64,000 nucleotides of DNA from Pseudomonas chlororaphis subsp. chlororaphis. GTDB lineage: Bacteria > Pseudomonadota > Gammaproteobacteria > Pseudomonadales > Pseudomonadaceae. The DNA lies in assembly GCF_003945765.1 (NCBI RefSeq), contig NZ_CP027712.1, positions 5,580,001-5,644,000 on the forward strand, written 5' to 3'. Shown here piece by piece: positions 7,817-15,711 of this stretch; positions within the stretch are counted from its first letter, which is position 1; the number at the start of each line of letters is the position of its first letter. The position numbers and the translations under genes are program-made. The notes below the pieces were generated by a model. It had not been told where the DNA came from. It searched no databases and saw only the letters and a program-made list of their open reading frames with translations.

Positions 7817-9286
7817 ATGTCTTTTAGCGAATACGCCACCTTCGATGCGGTCGGCCTGGCCGATCTGGTCAGGACCGGGCAGGTACGCCCCTCCGAACTG
7901 CTGGAGGAAGCCATACGCCGCATCGAAGCCTTCAACCCGGCGGTCAACGCCGTGGTCTACAAAGCCTACGACAAAGCCCGGGCGCAGGCCGCCGCACAGG
8001 ACAAGGCGCCGCCGACCGGCGCGCTGCACGGCGTGCCGTTCCTGCTCAAGGACATCCTCGGCGACTGCCAGGACCTGCCTTCGACCCTCGCCTCGCGCAT
8101 GCTGCAAGCGCGGGTCATGCCCCAGGACTGTGAGCTGGTGAAGCGCTTTCGCCAGGCCGGACTGGTGTTCGTCGGCAAGACCAACGCCCCGGAGTTCGGC
8201 ATTCTGCCCACCACCGAAGGCGCCTTCCATGGCCCGGCGCGCAACCCGTGGAACCTGGAGTATTCCACCGGCGGCTCCAGTGGCGGCGCGGCCGCCGCGG
8301 TGGCCACCGGCATGGTCCCGGCGGCCCATGGCAACGACGGCGGCGGCTCGATCCGCATTCCCGCGTCCTGCTGCGGCCTGGTCGGCCTCAAGCCGACCCG
8401 GGCGCGCAACTCCCTGGCCCCGGACTTCGGCGAGCTGCTCAGCGGCCTGCTGGACGAACATGTGCTGACCCGCAGCGTGCGCGACAGCGCCGCCCTGCTC
8501 GACGCCACCCACGGCGTGGTGCCGGGCGACCCGTATCGCGCGCCGCCGATGCAGGGGCGTTTTCTCGACCAGCTCGGTCGCGAACCGGGACGCCTGCGCA
8601 TCGCCTATTCCAGCACCGACCCGGCCGGGCGGCCGCTGCACCCCGACTGCATCGCAGCGGTGGAAAGCACCGCGCGCCTGCTCGAATCCCTCGGCCACCA
8701 TGTGGAAGAAGCGGCGCCGCAGCTGGACCTGCAAAGCTTCGCCGAAGCCTTCAGTGCCCTGTGGTTCTCCGGCATTGCCTTCGCCGTGGAACTGATGAGC
8801 CTGCAACTGGGACGCGGCCCGTTGCCCGGCGAGCTGGAAAACCTGACCCAGGCCGTGCATCAACGCGGCCTTGGCGTCAGCGCGGTGGAGTACCAGATGT
8901 CCGAGCTGGTGTTGCAGCAGGTGGGCCGGGAAATGGCGCGTTTCCACCAGACCTACGACTGCTGGCTGACCCCGACCCTGGCCCGGCCGCCGCTGCGCAA
9001 TGGCGTGGTGGATATCCATTCCAGCGACCTGGAAAGCACCTACGGCCCGCTGATCGACTACAGCCCGTTCACCGCCATCCACAACGCCTCGGGGCAACCG
9101 GCGATTTCCTTGCCGTTGCACTGGAACGCCGAGGGCCTGCCGATCGGCCTGATGCTCAGCGCCGCCTTTGGCGAGGAAGGCTTGTTGTTCCGCCTGGCCG
9201 GCCAGTTGGAACAGGCACGCCCGTGGAAGGACCGGCGGCCGCAGTTGTTCCTGCAGCACAGCTCCGACGAAGCGGTTATCGGCTAA
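7817..9286 (+). CDS. Amidase-signature family hydrolase
   Basis: A 489-residue amidase-signature protein with the expected catalytic triad: Lys78 in LLKD, Ser154 in TGGSSGG, and nucleophile Ser178 in DGGGSIRIPA. Ser154 and Ser178 have the family's 24-residue spacing. The family hydrolyses amides, including fatty-acid amides and acyl-amino compounds. I chose the ATG at 7817 because GGGAG lies six bases upstream; the domain begins within 20 residues. The desaturase follows 14 bp downstream, so they form one operon. In a fatty-amine locus it could remove a protecting acyl group, release an amine from an amide, or hydrolyse the product for self-protection. None of these is shown. Confidence 0.88.
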   Translation: MSFSEYATFDAVGLADLVRTGQVRPSELLEEAIRRIEAFNPAVNAVVYKAYDKARAQAAAQDKAPPTGALHGVPFLLKDILGDCQDLPSTLASRMLQARVMPQDCELVKRFRQAGLVFVGKTNAPEFGILPTTEGAFHGPARNPWNLEYSTGGSSGGAAAAVATGMVPAAHGNDGGGSIRIPASCCGLVGLKPTRARNSLAPDFGELLSGLLDEHVLTRSVRDSAALLDATHGVVPGDPYRAPPMQGRFLDQLGREPGRLRIAYSSTDPAGRPLHPDCIAAVESTARLLESLGHHVEEAAPQLDLQSFAEAFSALWFSGIAFAVELMSLQLGRGPLPGELENLTQAVHQRGLGVSAVEYQMSELVLQQVGREMARFHQTYDCWLTPTLARPPLRNGVVDIHSSDLESTYGPLIDYSPFTAIHNASGQPAISLPLHWNAEGLPIGLMLSAAFGEEGLLFRLAGQLEQARPWKDRRPQLFLQHSSDEAVIG

Positions 9287-9300
9287 GGAGAGCACCGAGC

Positions 9301-10443
9301 ATGCGCACCCTGGACACCTCGACCGCCTCTGCCTGTTGCCGTGCCAGCGCAGGCCAGGAGCAGCCTCTGCCGGGGGCCATCCCCTGGCCCACCGACGGCC
9401 TGGACCGCGAGCAACTGGCGCGTTATGGCAAGGAGCTGATTCGCCAGACCCTGCCCTTCACCGTGGAAAACCGCCGCCTGAGCTGGTGGCATTTCTACTC
9501 GACGCTGCTGGTGATCGGGCTGTTCGGCGCGGCCGTGGCCCTGCCGCTGTGGTGGCCGCTGCGCCTGGGGTGCAGCGTGCTGCTGGGCTTGTCCCTGGTG
9601 CGCATGTTCGTGCTGTACCACGACTACATGCACGGTGCGATCCTCAAGGACTCGCGTTTTGCCGAGGTGTTTTTCAAGACCTTCGGCCTGCTGCTGATGG
9701 CCCCGCCGACACTGTGGAAGCAGTCCCACGATTACCACCACGGCCACAGCTGCCAGTATGTCGGCGCGCAGAAAAACCGCCTGCCGCTGCTCTCTACTCA
9801 CACTGACCTGGGCACCTTTCCCCTGCTGTCCACCGAGGAATATGCCCGCGCCGGGCGCCTCAAGCGCTTGCGCTACCGCGTCGCCCGACACCCGCTGATG
9901 ATCCTGCTGGCGTCATTCAGTATCTTTATTTTCAGCATCTGCATGGTCTCGCTGATCACCCAGCCGCGGCATCGTCTGTGGTCGCTGCTGGCCCTGGCGC
10001 TGAACCTGGCGAGCGCCGTCGCCCTGGCGCTGCTGGCGCCGGACATCCTGCTGTACGGGGTGCTGCTCCCCAGCCTGTCCGGCTCGGCGCTGGGCGCCTA
10101 CATGTTCTACTGCCAGCACAACTTCCCCGGCGTGCGTTACCCCGAGCGCGCCGACTGGGACTACGCGGCCACCGCGGTGTTCTCCTCCAGCTACATGCGC
10201 ACCGGCCCACTGATGGCCTGGTTCACCGCCAATATCGGCTACCACCATGTGCACCACGCCAACTCGGGCATCCCCTTCTACCGCCTGCCGCAAGCCATGG
10301 CGGCGATCCCGGCGCTGCAATCGCCGATCACCACCTCACTGCACCCGCGGGATATCTACCGCTGCCTGCGGCTCAAGCTATGGGACCCGGCGCGCCAGCG
10401 CATGGTCTCGTTCGCCGAGTTTCACCAGCAAGCGCAACGCTGA
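9301..10443 (+). CDS. Membrane fatty-acid desaturase
   Basis: A 380-residue integral membrane di-iron desaturase with the three histidine boxes HDYMH (107-111), HDYHH (143-147) and HHVHH (315-319), plus QHNF near 272. Hydrophobic segments lie at about 65-105 and 200-270. The spacing of the boxes fits acyl-lipid or acyl-ACP desaturases of the Delta12/omega type that also occur in polyyne and unsaturated-lipid pathways. It follows the amidase with AAGGAGAG before its ATG. With the ACP and ligase genes nearby, it probably modifies the chain that becomes the final product, though general membrane-lipid substrates remain possible. Confidence 0.88.
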   Translation: MRTLDTSTASACCRASAGQEQPLPGAIPWPTDGLDREQLARYGKELIRQTLPFTVENRRLSWWHFYSTLLVIGLFGAAVALPLWWPLRLGCSVLLGLSLVRMFVLYHDYMHGAILKDSRFAEVFFKTFGLLLMAPPTLWKQSHDYHHGHSCQYVGAQKNRLPLLSTHTDLGTFPLLSTEEYARAGRLKRLRYRVARHPLMILLASFSIFIFSICMVSLITQPRHRLWSLLALALNLASAVALALLAPDILLYGVLLPSLSGSALGAYMFYCQHNFPGVRYPERADWDYAATAVFSSSYMRTGPLMAWFTANIGYHHVHHANSGIPFYRLPQAMAAIPALQSPITTSLHPRDIYRCLRLKLWDPARQRMVSFAEFHQQAQR

Positions 10444-10677
10444 AGGAAATGCGACAGGAACGGCTGCCGTGCGACGCCAAGCGTTGCCCGGTGAACGCTC
10501 GCCAGGGATGATCGGCGCCGGAATTTTCCCGTCGATCGCGGGTCAGTAGAGCCACGCCTTTTCGCACCGGTCCGTTGGTCCGTGACAATGGGGCCTCGGT
10601 CCCATAAATTAGGCGCCCTGAAAAGGCCCGGTGCTTTTCTAGCCTCATTTCCAGTTAAACGAAGTAGTGAAATATCA

Positions 10678-11382
10678 ATGTCCGATTCCAATACAGAAGA
10701 ATCCGTAAACGCCTTGTCGTCCAAAGCGGAATACGAAAACGCCATCAATCTTTCACAGCATGTCTCCCAGGCCAAGACCATCAGCGAGATGGTCCTCGAC
10801 GCTTTCCAGTCCACCAAGGAAAGCGATCAGATCCGCGAATTGCGCGCCGAGATCCGCCAGGCTCACGACCGCTTCGACGACGACCGCGCCTATGAACTCA
10901 TGGGCCAGCTCAAACAGCTCAAGGACGCCGAGGCCGCCGACAGCGCCGCCCTGGAAGACCTGAGCAGCAAGTTCCCGATCAGCCGCATCCTCTCCAGCTA
11001 CAAGGACGACCCGAGCTTCCAGGAGCTGGTCTACGGCCTGGCGCTGAAGGTGCTGAACCAGACCCACCAGGCCATCAGCAGCCCGGGTGGCGGCAAGAGC
11101 AAGGCCTCGCGGGCCAAGAAGGAAATGGAAGTGTTCGCCATCAGCAAGGACGGCATCAGCGTCACCTTGCCGATCCGCCCGCGCTCCAAGGCCAACGTCG
11201 ACCGTGAAGCCTTCGAGTTCCTCGGTTTCGCCTTTGTCGGCGAAGGCGACGAAGCGGAACTGGAAAGCGAAGTGTTCTTCGACAAGGACGGCAACGAACA
11301 GCCGGCCACGCGCAAGAACATCGTCACCGCGATCCAGCAGCAGACCGCGTTCGAAGGCTACAGCGCTCTACAACAGCAGTAA
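10678..11382 (+). CDS. Conserved-looking hypothetical protein, coiled-coil plus beta domain
   Basis: I do not recognise this 234-residue acidic protein. Residues about 40-105 are charged and helical with heptad character (IRELRAEIRQAHDRF, YELMGQLKQLKDAEA). A basic linker follows (SSPGGGKSKASRAKKE near 140-155). The C-terminal ~80 residues look like a compact alpha/beta domain (ISKDGISVTLPI ... FLGFAFVGEGDEAELES). No signal peptide or membrane segment is evident. It stands alone after the desaturase, with 234 bp of upstream sequence in which I see no clear promoter. Codon use matches the host. I chose the ATG at 10678 because the residues encoded upstream are unlike the rest. Confidence 0.7.
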   Translation: MSDSNTEESVNALSSKAEYENAINLSQHVSQAKTISEMVLDAFQSTKESDQIRELRAEIRQAHDRFDDDRAYELMGQLKQLKDAEAADSAALEDLSSKFPISRILSSYKDDPSFQELVYGLALKVLNQTHQAISSPGGGKSKASRAKKEMEVFAISKDGISVTLPIRPRSKANVDREAFEFLGFAFVGEGDEAELESEVFFDKDGNEQPATRKNIVTAIQQQTAFEGYSALQQQ

Positions 11383-11481
11383 CCCGTACCCGCGGGCTTG
11401 CTCGCGCAGACGGCGGATAGGGCAACAGTGCAGCGCGCCCTTCCGCCGGCTGGCTCCTACGAATCAAAGGCCGGGGTCCCC

Positions 11482-12837
11482 TCAGTTGCCCCGGTAATCG
11501 GCGATGGGATACATCGCGCACAAAGCCTCGGTCTGAAGACGGAACTGTTCCTGCAGCTCAGGCTCCAGGCGGTACTTCTGCTCGCTGAGGGGCGTCACCT
11601 TGTCCAGTATCCGGCAGACCAGTTCGACGACTTCACGACAGCCCTGGGGATCGATGTAGCGTTGGGCGATGGAACCCGTGCCGATACACAAGCCATTGGC
11701 GACGAATGAGGATCGGGTTTCCCCCAGTGCGCGGTTTTTACTCACGATGATGCCGCATCGCTCCAGTGCCGAGGCGGCAATCGAACCGCTAATTCCCCCA
11801 CGCAGCCTGAGCAGAATCGTGTGGTTCTCCGTCCCCCCGCCCACAACTTCGTAGTCCTGTGCCATGAATGCGCTGGCCATTGCATCGGCCGTGCTGCGAA
11901 TCCGTCCCATGTAGGCGTCGAACTCCGGGGTCATCGCGTAGCCCAGCGCAGCCGCCTTGGCGGCGATCATGTTGACCGCCGGCGAGCCCTGCATCCCGGG
12001 GAATACCGCTTGTTCAAGGACACGACTGAAGCTCGCCCTCAGGCCGGGAACCTTGGTGTCGGCATCCCGGCCGGAAAGGATGAGGCCGCCACGAGGCCCC
12101 GCGAGCTGCTTGTGGGTACACGCGGTGGTGACATGCGCCACGTCGATCGGGCTTGGATGTCGACCCGTTGCGACCAGCCCGGCGATATAAGAGATATCCG
12201 CCAGCAGGATGGCCCCGGCCTCGTCGGCAATAGCGCGAAAGCGTTGGAAGTCCACAACCCGGGAATAGGCCGTCGCACCGCAGATAATGATGCGCGGACG
12301 ATGGGCGAGCGCCAGATGGCGTACCTCTGCGTAATCGATCACGCCCTGCGATGTGGTGCCGTAGCGGATCGCCTTGTAGTTAGTGCCTGTGAATGCGACA
12401 GGGCTGCCGTGGGTCAGGTGCCCGCCATGATCGAGGGCCATGCCGAGAATGGTGTCCCCGGGCTCGAGCAGGGCAGCAAGCACCTGATAGTTGGCGTTGG
12501 AGGCGGAATGCGACTGTACGCTGGCATATTGCGCCCCGAACAGCTCCCGCGCCCTGCGAATCGCCAGGGACTCGACCAGATCGACGTTCTCGCAGCCGAC
12601 ATGATGGCGCTTGCCTGGTATGCCCTCGGCGGTAACGTTGACCAGTGCCGAGGCAGACGCCGCGAGGATTCGAGGGTTGGCCGCGCAGGAAGATGAAACC
12701 AGGGACAGTGTGCGGTGTTGACGCCTGACTTCAGCGTCCAGGATCCCAGCCAGTTCGGCGTCTTCTGCCCGCAGATCCGCCAAACCTCGTCGCAGCAGGT
12801 CGGCCTGGTTCCTCAGTGGTGCTGTATAAGCTGCCAT
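11482..12837 (-). CDS. SHMT-like PLP enzyme with altered active site
   Basis: A 451-residue protein clearly of the serine hydroxymethyltransferase fold: TAEGIPGKRHHVGCENVD, ALDHGGHLTHGSP, and TTACTHKQLAGPRGG with the PLP Lys at 243. Compared with E. coli GlyA from memory, Glu57 (here 71) and Asp200 (here 214) are kept. The active-site Tyr55 and Tyr65 become Thr69 and His79, His203 becomes Tyr217, and the carboxylate-binding Arg363 of SGIRVGT becomes Cys384 in NGLCIGT. It is therefore unlikely to be a housekeeping GlyA. A transaldolase, an alpha-methyl-amino-acid enzyme, or a new activity are alternatives. It is monocistronic and divergent from the XRE gene. Confidence 0.8.
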   Translation of the reverse strand: MAAYTAPLRNQADLLRRGLADLRAEDAELAGILDAEVRRQHRTLSLVSSSCAANPRILAASASALVNVTAEGIPGKRHHVGCENVDLVESLAIRRARELFGAQYASVQSHSASNANYQVLAALLEPGDTILGMALDHGGHLTHGSPVAFTGTNYKAIRYGTTSQGVIDYAEVRHLALAHRPRIIICGATAYSRVVDFQRFRAIADEAGAILLADISYIAGLVATGRHPSPIDVAHVTTACTHKQLAGPRGGLILSGRDADTKVPGLRASFSRVLEQAVFPGMQGSPAVNMIAAKAAALGYAMTPEFDAYMGRIRSTADAMASAFMAQDYEVVGGGTENHTILLRLRGGISGSIAASALERCGIIVSKNRALGETRSSFVANGLCIGTGSIAQRYIDPQGCREVVELVCRILDKVTPLSEQKYRLEPELQEQFRLQTEALCAMYPIADYRGN

Positions 12838-13331
12838 CGTTCGGTATTCCTTCCTTGTCGTTTGCGTGCCACGAACGACAGCACGCTTCCTGATTTAACG
12901 TTCGCGAGCCGCTAATTAATCAAAGAATTAAACATTTTCCAAACAAAATGCTTCTTTTCCGAGAATCAGGAGGGGACAGCAGATTTGCGTTGCCGCCGAA
13001 TATTCGTCAATCGAGGCCAGGGCACCGGACGTTTCGGGGCTTTATTGTCATGACTCGGACATGCAACACTTGCCGCCGCGGCGCCTCCGGTCCGGACCCT
13101 CCCGACAATTCCGAGCGCGCCCCATACCGACAGCGAAATATCCCAGGATGGATGCAGGCTGGCTAAAGGAGTGCTAGCGAGTTGGTACAGACCACGAAAG
13201 AACCCGACAAGCTCTTGCCGCATCAATCCGACTGTTCTCACCTTTGGCGTCGAGCAGTTGAATGTCATGCACGGCACGCATTCCATGAAAGACCCTATGC
13301 GTGGCGACTATAAGGAAATGGTGAGCATTTG
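12838..13331. promoter_or_regulatory. Divergent intergenic region, SHMT-like / XRE regulator
   Basis: These 494 bp contain no supported gene. Next to the SHMT-like start are overlapping inverted repeats: GCGTGC at 12864-12869 with GCACGC at 12881-12886, and TCGTT at 12858-12862 with AACGA at 12874-12878. They lie in the probable leader or promoter and could be operators. An AT-rich patch around 12912-12955 could hold promoters. I saw no match to a preQ1 riboswitch. Confidence 0.5.
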
Positions 13332-13934
13332 ATGCACAGAAGAGAAAGAACAGAGTATTTGAAGAGCAACATCAAATACCTGATAAAAAGTCGCGGCGAG
13401 ACGCAACTGTCTTTGTGCAATGCCAGCGGCCTGACCCGAACGACCATCTACAACATCCTGGAAGGCAAGGTCAGCAACGTACAGCAATCCACCATTCGCA
13501 AAATCTCCGATTTCTTCGGTGTCTCCTATGAAGAAATAGAAACCGTCGATTTTGAAGAGAAGGAGATCATCGACAGCAGTATTTCCCCACAAGGAAACAT
13601 GAACCCGGCGGCGGTTCCGATCCTCAAGGAAAGCCTGCTGATGATCAACATGGACAAACGGATTGGCGAACTGGCCATACTTCACCCACTGACCTATTAC
13701 TTCGGCGCATCCTACAACTTGATAGCGGTGCTGCTCGAGAATGAGATCAAGGGCATGTACGAGGCCGGTGACCTGTTGATCATTCAAAAGGGCACATCGA
13801 CCGACGACAAGGAAAAACTGGTTTACGACAGGCAGACAAAAAAGCTGTTCATCATCAATGAGCCATGCTCCGACTCAGATCGAGTATTTGTGGTGGGTGA
13901 CATCATCGAGGAGCGATTCAATGGCAGCTTATGA
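13332..13934 (+). CDS. XRE-family regulator with S24/LexA-like C-terminal half
   Basis: A 200-residue protein with an N-terminal Cro/CI helix-turn-helix at about 10-65 (ETQLSLCNASGLTRTTIYN, KISDFFGVSYEEI). The C-terminal half (IKGMYEAGDLLIIQKG, VFVVGDIIEERF) resembles the S24/LexA beta fold, but I see no GDSM-type catalytic Ser, so self-cleavage is not expected. I chose ATG 13332; a TTG directly before it is in frame. Its 3' end overlaps the transporter gene by 14 bp, making it the likely regulator of that gene. Codon use is visibly AT-richer than in the flanking genes, which suggests horizontal acquisition. Confidence 0.8.
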   Translation: MHRRERTEYLKSNIKYLIKSRGETQLSLCNASGLTRTTIYNILEGKVSNVQQSTIRKISDFFGVSYEEIETVDFEEKEIIDSSISPQGNMNPAAVPILKESLLMINMDKRIGELAILHPLTYYFGASYNLIAVLLENEIKGMYEAGDLLIIQKGTSTDDKEKLVYDRQTKKLFIINEPCSDSDRVFVVGDIIEERFNGSL

Positions 13935-14802
13935 AGGCGAACTCGAGAACAGCAGATACAAACTTCTGGGCTTTGAAAACAACAAGAACCTGGCCGTGAT
14001 CATGATCATCGCCACAGGCAAAGTCATAAAGATCAAATTAAGCGAAGTGCTTAACAGCGAAATAATGGAAAACCTGAACAAAATGGAAGTTAAAAACATT
14101 TACAAGAAGTTCTACTCCCAAGGAGGAGCACTTACCGCATACGACCTGAACGACCGCCACGAAAGCTCATGGATGATTTATATCATCCTGAACCTATTGC
14201 TCTTTACATTTTATATATTCACCAGCATTGCCGCCACCAAGCCCATTTATCTTGAATCACTTGGCATCATTATCACTCCGGGTACCTTTCTTTACCCTCT
14301 GACATTCCTGATCGTTGACCTGTTGAACGAAAACTTTGGACTCAGGCTGGCAAGAAAAGCGATTTTCTTTGCCTTTGCCAGCAACGCCATGATTATCATC
14401 CTGCTCTATGGCTCGACCTTTCTCCCCGGCCTGCCAGGCTGGAAGCTCGACACCCCGTACAATGACGTCATCATTCATGTGTCATCCGTTCTGGTGGCGT
14501 CTTCAGTCTCGTTCCTGGTTTCGGAAAACATAAACTCTTACTTGCTGTGCAAGATAAAAGAGCTGACCAACTCCAGATTCCTGTTCCTGCGGATATTCTT
14601 GAGCACGCTGTTCGCGGTCATTATTGACAGCTTCGTGTTTTGCTACATTGCCTTTTACGGCTCGATGGAGAACAACGACATCCTGAACATGATTTATGTG
14701 CAGATCGCGATCAAGGTATGTTTTGCCTTCTTCAACATCTTGCCTGCCTATGGCGCAAGGTCACTGTTCAAAAGATATATAACGGACAGCCAGGCAAAAT
14801 AG
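13921..14802 (+). CDS. YhhQ/VUT-family queuosine-precursor transporter with N-terminal extension
   Basis: A 293-residue membrane protein. From residue ~85 it follows the queuosine-precursor transporter family, with about six hydrophobic segments and the signature-like LYPLTFLIVDLLNENFG. Family members import preQ0/preQ1-type 7-deazaguanines. The first ~80 residues (ENSRYKLLGFENNKNLAVI ... IYKKFYSQGGALTAYDL) form a soluble charged segment that typical YhhQ proteins lack. The start ATG at 13921 follows GAGGAG and overlaps the upstream XRE gene, so the two are coupled. Low GC and many AAA/AAC/ATA codons set it apart from its surroundings. Substrate assignment is by family and by the neighbouring queC. 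Confidence 0.82.
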   Translation: MAAYEGELENSRYKLLGFENNKNLAVIMIIATGKVIKIKLSEVLNSEIMENLNKMEVKNIYKKFYSQGGALTAYDLNDRHESSWMIYIILNLLLFTFYIFTSIAATKPIYLESLGIIITPGTFLYPLTFLIVDLLNENFGLRLARKAIFFAFASNAMIIILLYGSTFLPGLPGWKLDTPYNDVIIHVSSVLVASSVSFLVSENINSYLLCKIKELTNSRFLFLRIFLSTLFAVIIDSFVFCYIAFYGSMENNDILNMIYVQIAIKVCFAFFNILPAYGARSLFKRYITDSQAK

Positions 14803-14831
14803 TCCAAGCACGCTTTAGCTCAAATGGATGG

Positions 14832-14869
14832 ATTCAACACTCATCTGCCAGGCAAATGCAGTGTTGAAT
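14832..14869. repeat. Perfect 10-bp inverted repeat between convergent genes
   Basis: ATTCAACACT (14832-14841) pairs with AGTGTTGAAT (14860-14869). Inside the loop TGCC-A-GGCA forms a smaller hairpin. It lies in the 92-bp gap between the convergent transporter and queC genes. There is no T-tract on either strand, so it is not a standard intrinsic terminator, although it may act as a bidirectional 3' structure. Confidence 0.6.
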
Positions 14870-14894
14870 TCCATGAGCACGGTCGATCAGGCCT

Positions 14895-15596
14895 TCATTG
14901 CAGGTTCATCTTGCTTCTCAAGCTGTTCATGACTGCTGCCTTGTTCCCCAGATAATCATTCAGCCCTCTGCTACGAAGATTGCACGCATCGCAATTGGCA
15001 CAACCGCTGCCGATAACGCCGTTGTAGCAGGTCAGGGTCTGCTCGCGAACCAGGCTCAACTGCTGGTGATGATCCGCCAGCGCCCAGGTCTCCGACTTGT
15101 TCAGCCACATCAGCGGAGTCTCAAGGCGCAGGCGGTATTCCATGCCCAACTCGACGGCCTTGTTCAAGGCCTTTACAAACTCGTCACGGCAATCGGGATA
15201 GCCGGAGAAGTCCGTTTCACACACCCCGGTAATGACCGTTTCAGCCTTTACCTGGTAGGCATAGATAGAGGCCAGGGTCAGAAACAGAATATTTCTTCCC
15301 GGCACGAAAGTGCTGGGCAGGCTTTCACCTGAACTGTTCACCGTGGGAACCGGGATATTGTCCCGAGTGAGACTGCTGATCGCCAATTCATTGAGTAACG
15401 AGGCATCCAGCACTTTGTGGACGGTCGCCCCCAATTGCTTCGCGAGTTGCTGCGCTACTTCTATTTCCGCGCGGTGGCGCTGACCGTAATCAAAGGTAAT
15501 GCAGTGCACTTCATCATAGAACGGCAATGCGTGGATCAGACAGGTCGTCGAGTCCTGCCCGCCACTGAATACGACAACAGCTTTTTTCTTCATCAT
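14895..15596 (-). CDS. queC: 7-cyano-7-deazaguanine synthase
   Basis: A 233-residue PP-loop ATPase that converts 7-carboxy-7-deazaguanine to preQ0. It has the ATP-binding [12 protein letters not shown] at the N-terminus, [17 protein letters not shown], and a C-terminal zinc-binding set of cysteines in [20 protein letters not shown], all intact. The ATG at 15596 has AGGA six bases upstream; a second ATG is adjacent. Upstream, 62 bp separate it from the cyo terminator. Pseudomonads usually carry queC beside queE near tol-pal, so this may be a second copy. Its neighbour is a queuosine-precursor transporter. Confidence 0.88.
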   Translation of the reverse strand: MMKKKAVVVFSGGQDSTTCLIHALPFYDEVHCITFDYGQRHRAEIEVAQQLAKQLGATVHKVLDASLLNELAISSLTRDNIPVPTVNSSGESLPSTFVPGRNILFLTLASIYAYQVKAETVITGVCETDFSGYPDCRDEFVKALNKAVELGMEYRLRLETPLMWLNKSETWALADHHQQLSLVREQTLTCYNGVIGSGCANCDACNLRSRGLNDYLGNKAAVMNSLRSKMNLQ

Positions 15597-15659
15597 TCTG
15601 CTTCCTGCATGAATAGAGTCATTTGAATATTTAAACAGCCCACTGACTGACACTCAATG

Positions 15660-15696
15660 AAAAAGCCCCGCGCTTCTCTCGAAGGCGGGGCTTTTT
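15660..15696 (-). terminator. Intrinsic terminator of cyoABCDE
   Basis: AAAAAGCCCCGC ... GCGGGGCTTTTT forms a strong GC-rich stem with A and T tracts on the two sides. It lies directly after cyoE and before queC on the same strand, so it should stop cyo transcription before queC. The symmetrical tracts would also work in the other direction. Confidence 0.9.
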
Positions 15697-15711
15697 CATA
15701 GCGTTTGCAGC

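Noticed and set aside
12838..13331. Possible preQ1 riboswitch controlling the transporter unit
   Set aside because: I found no match to the short preQ1 aptamer pattern; only simple inverted repeats are visible.
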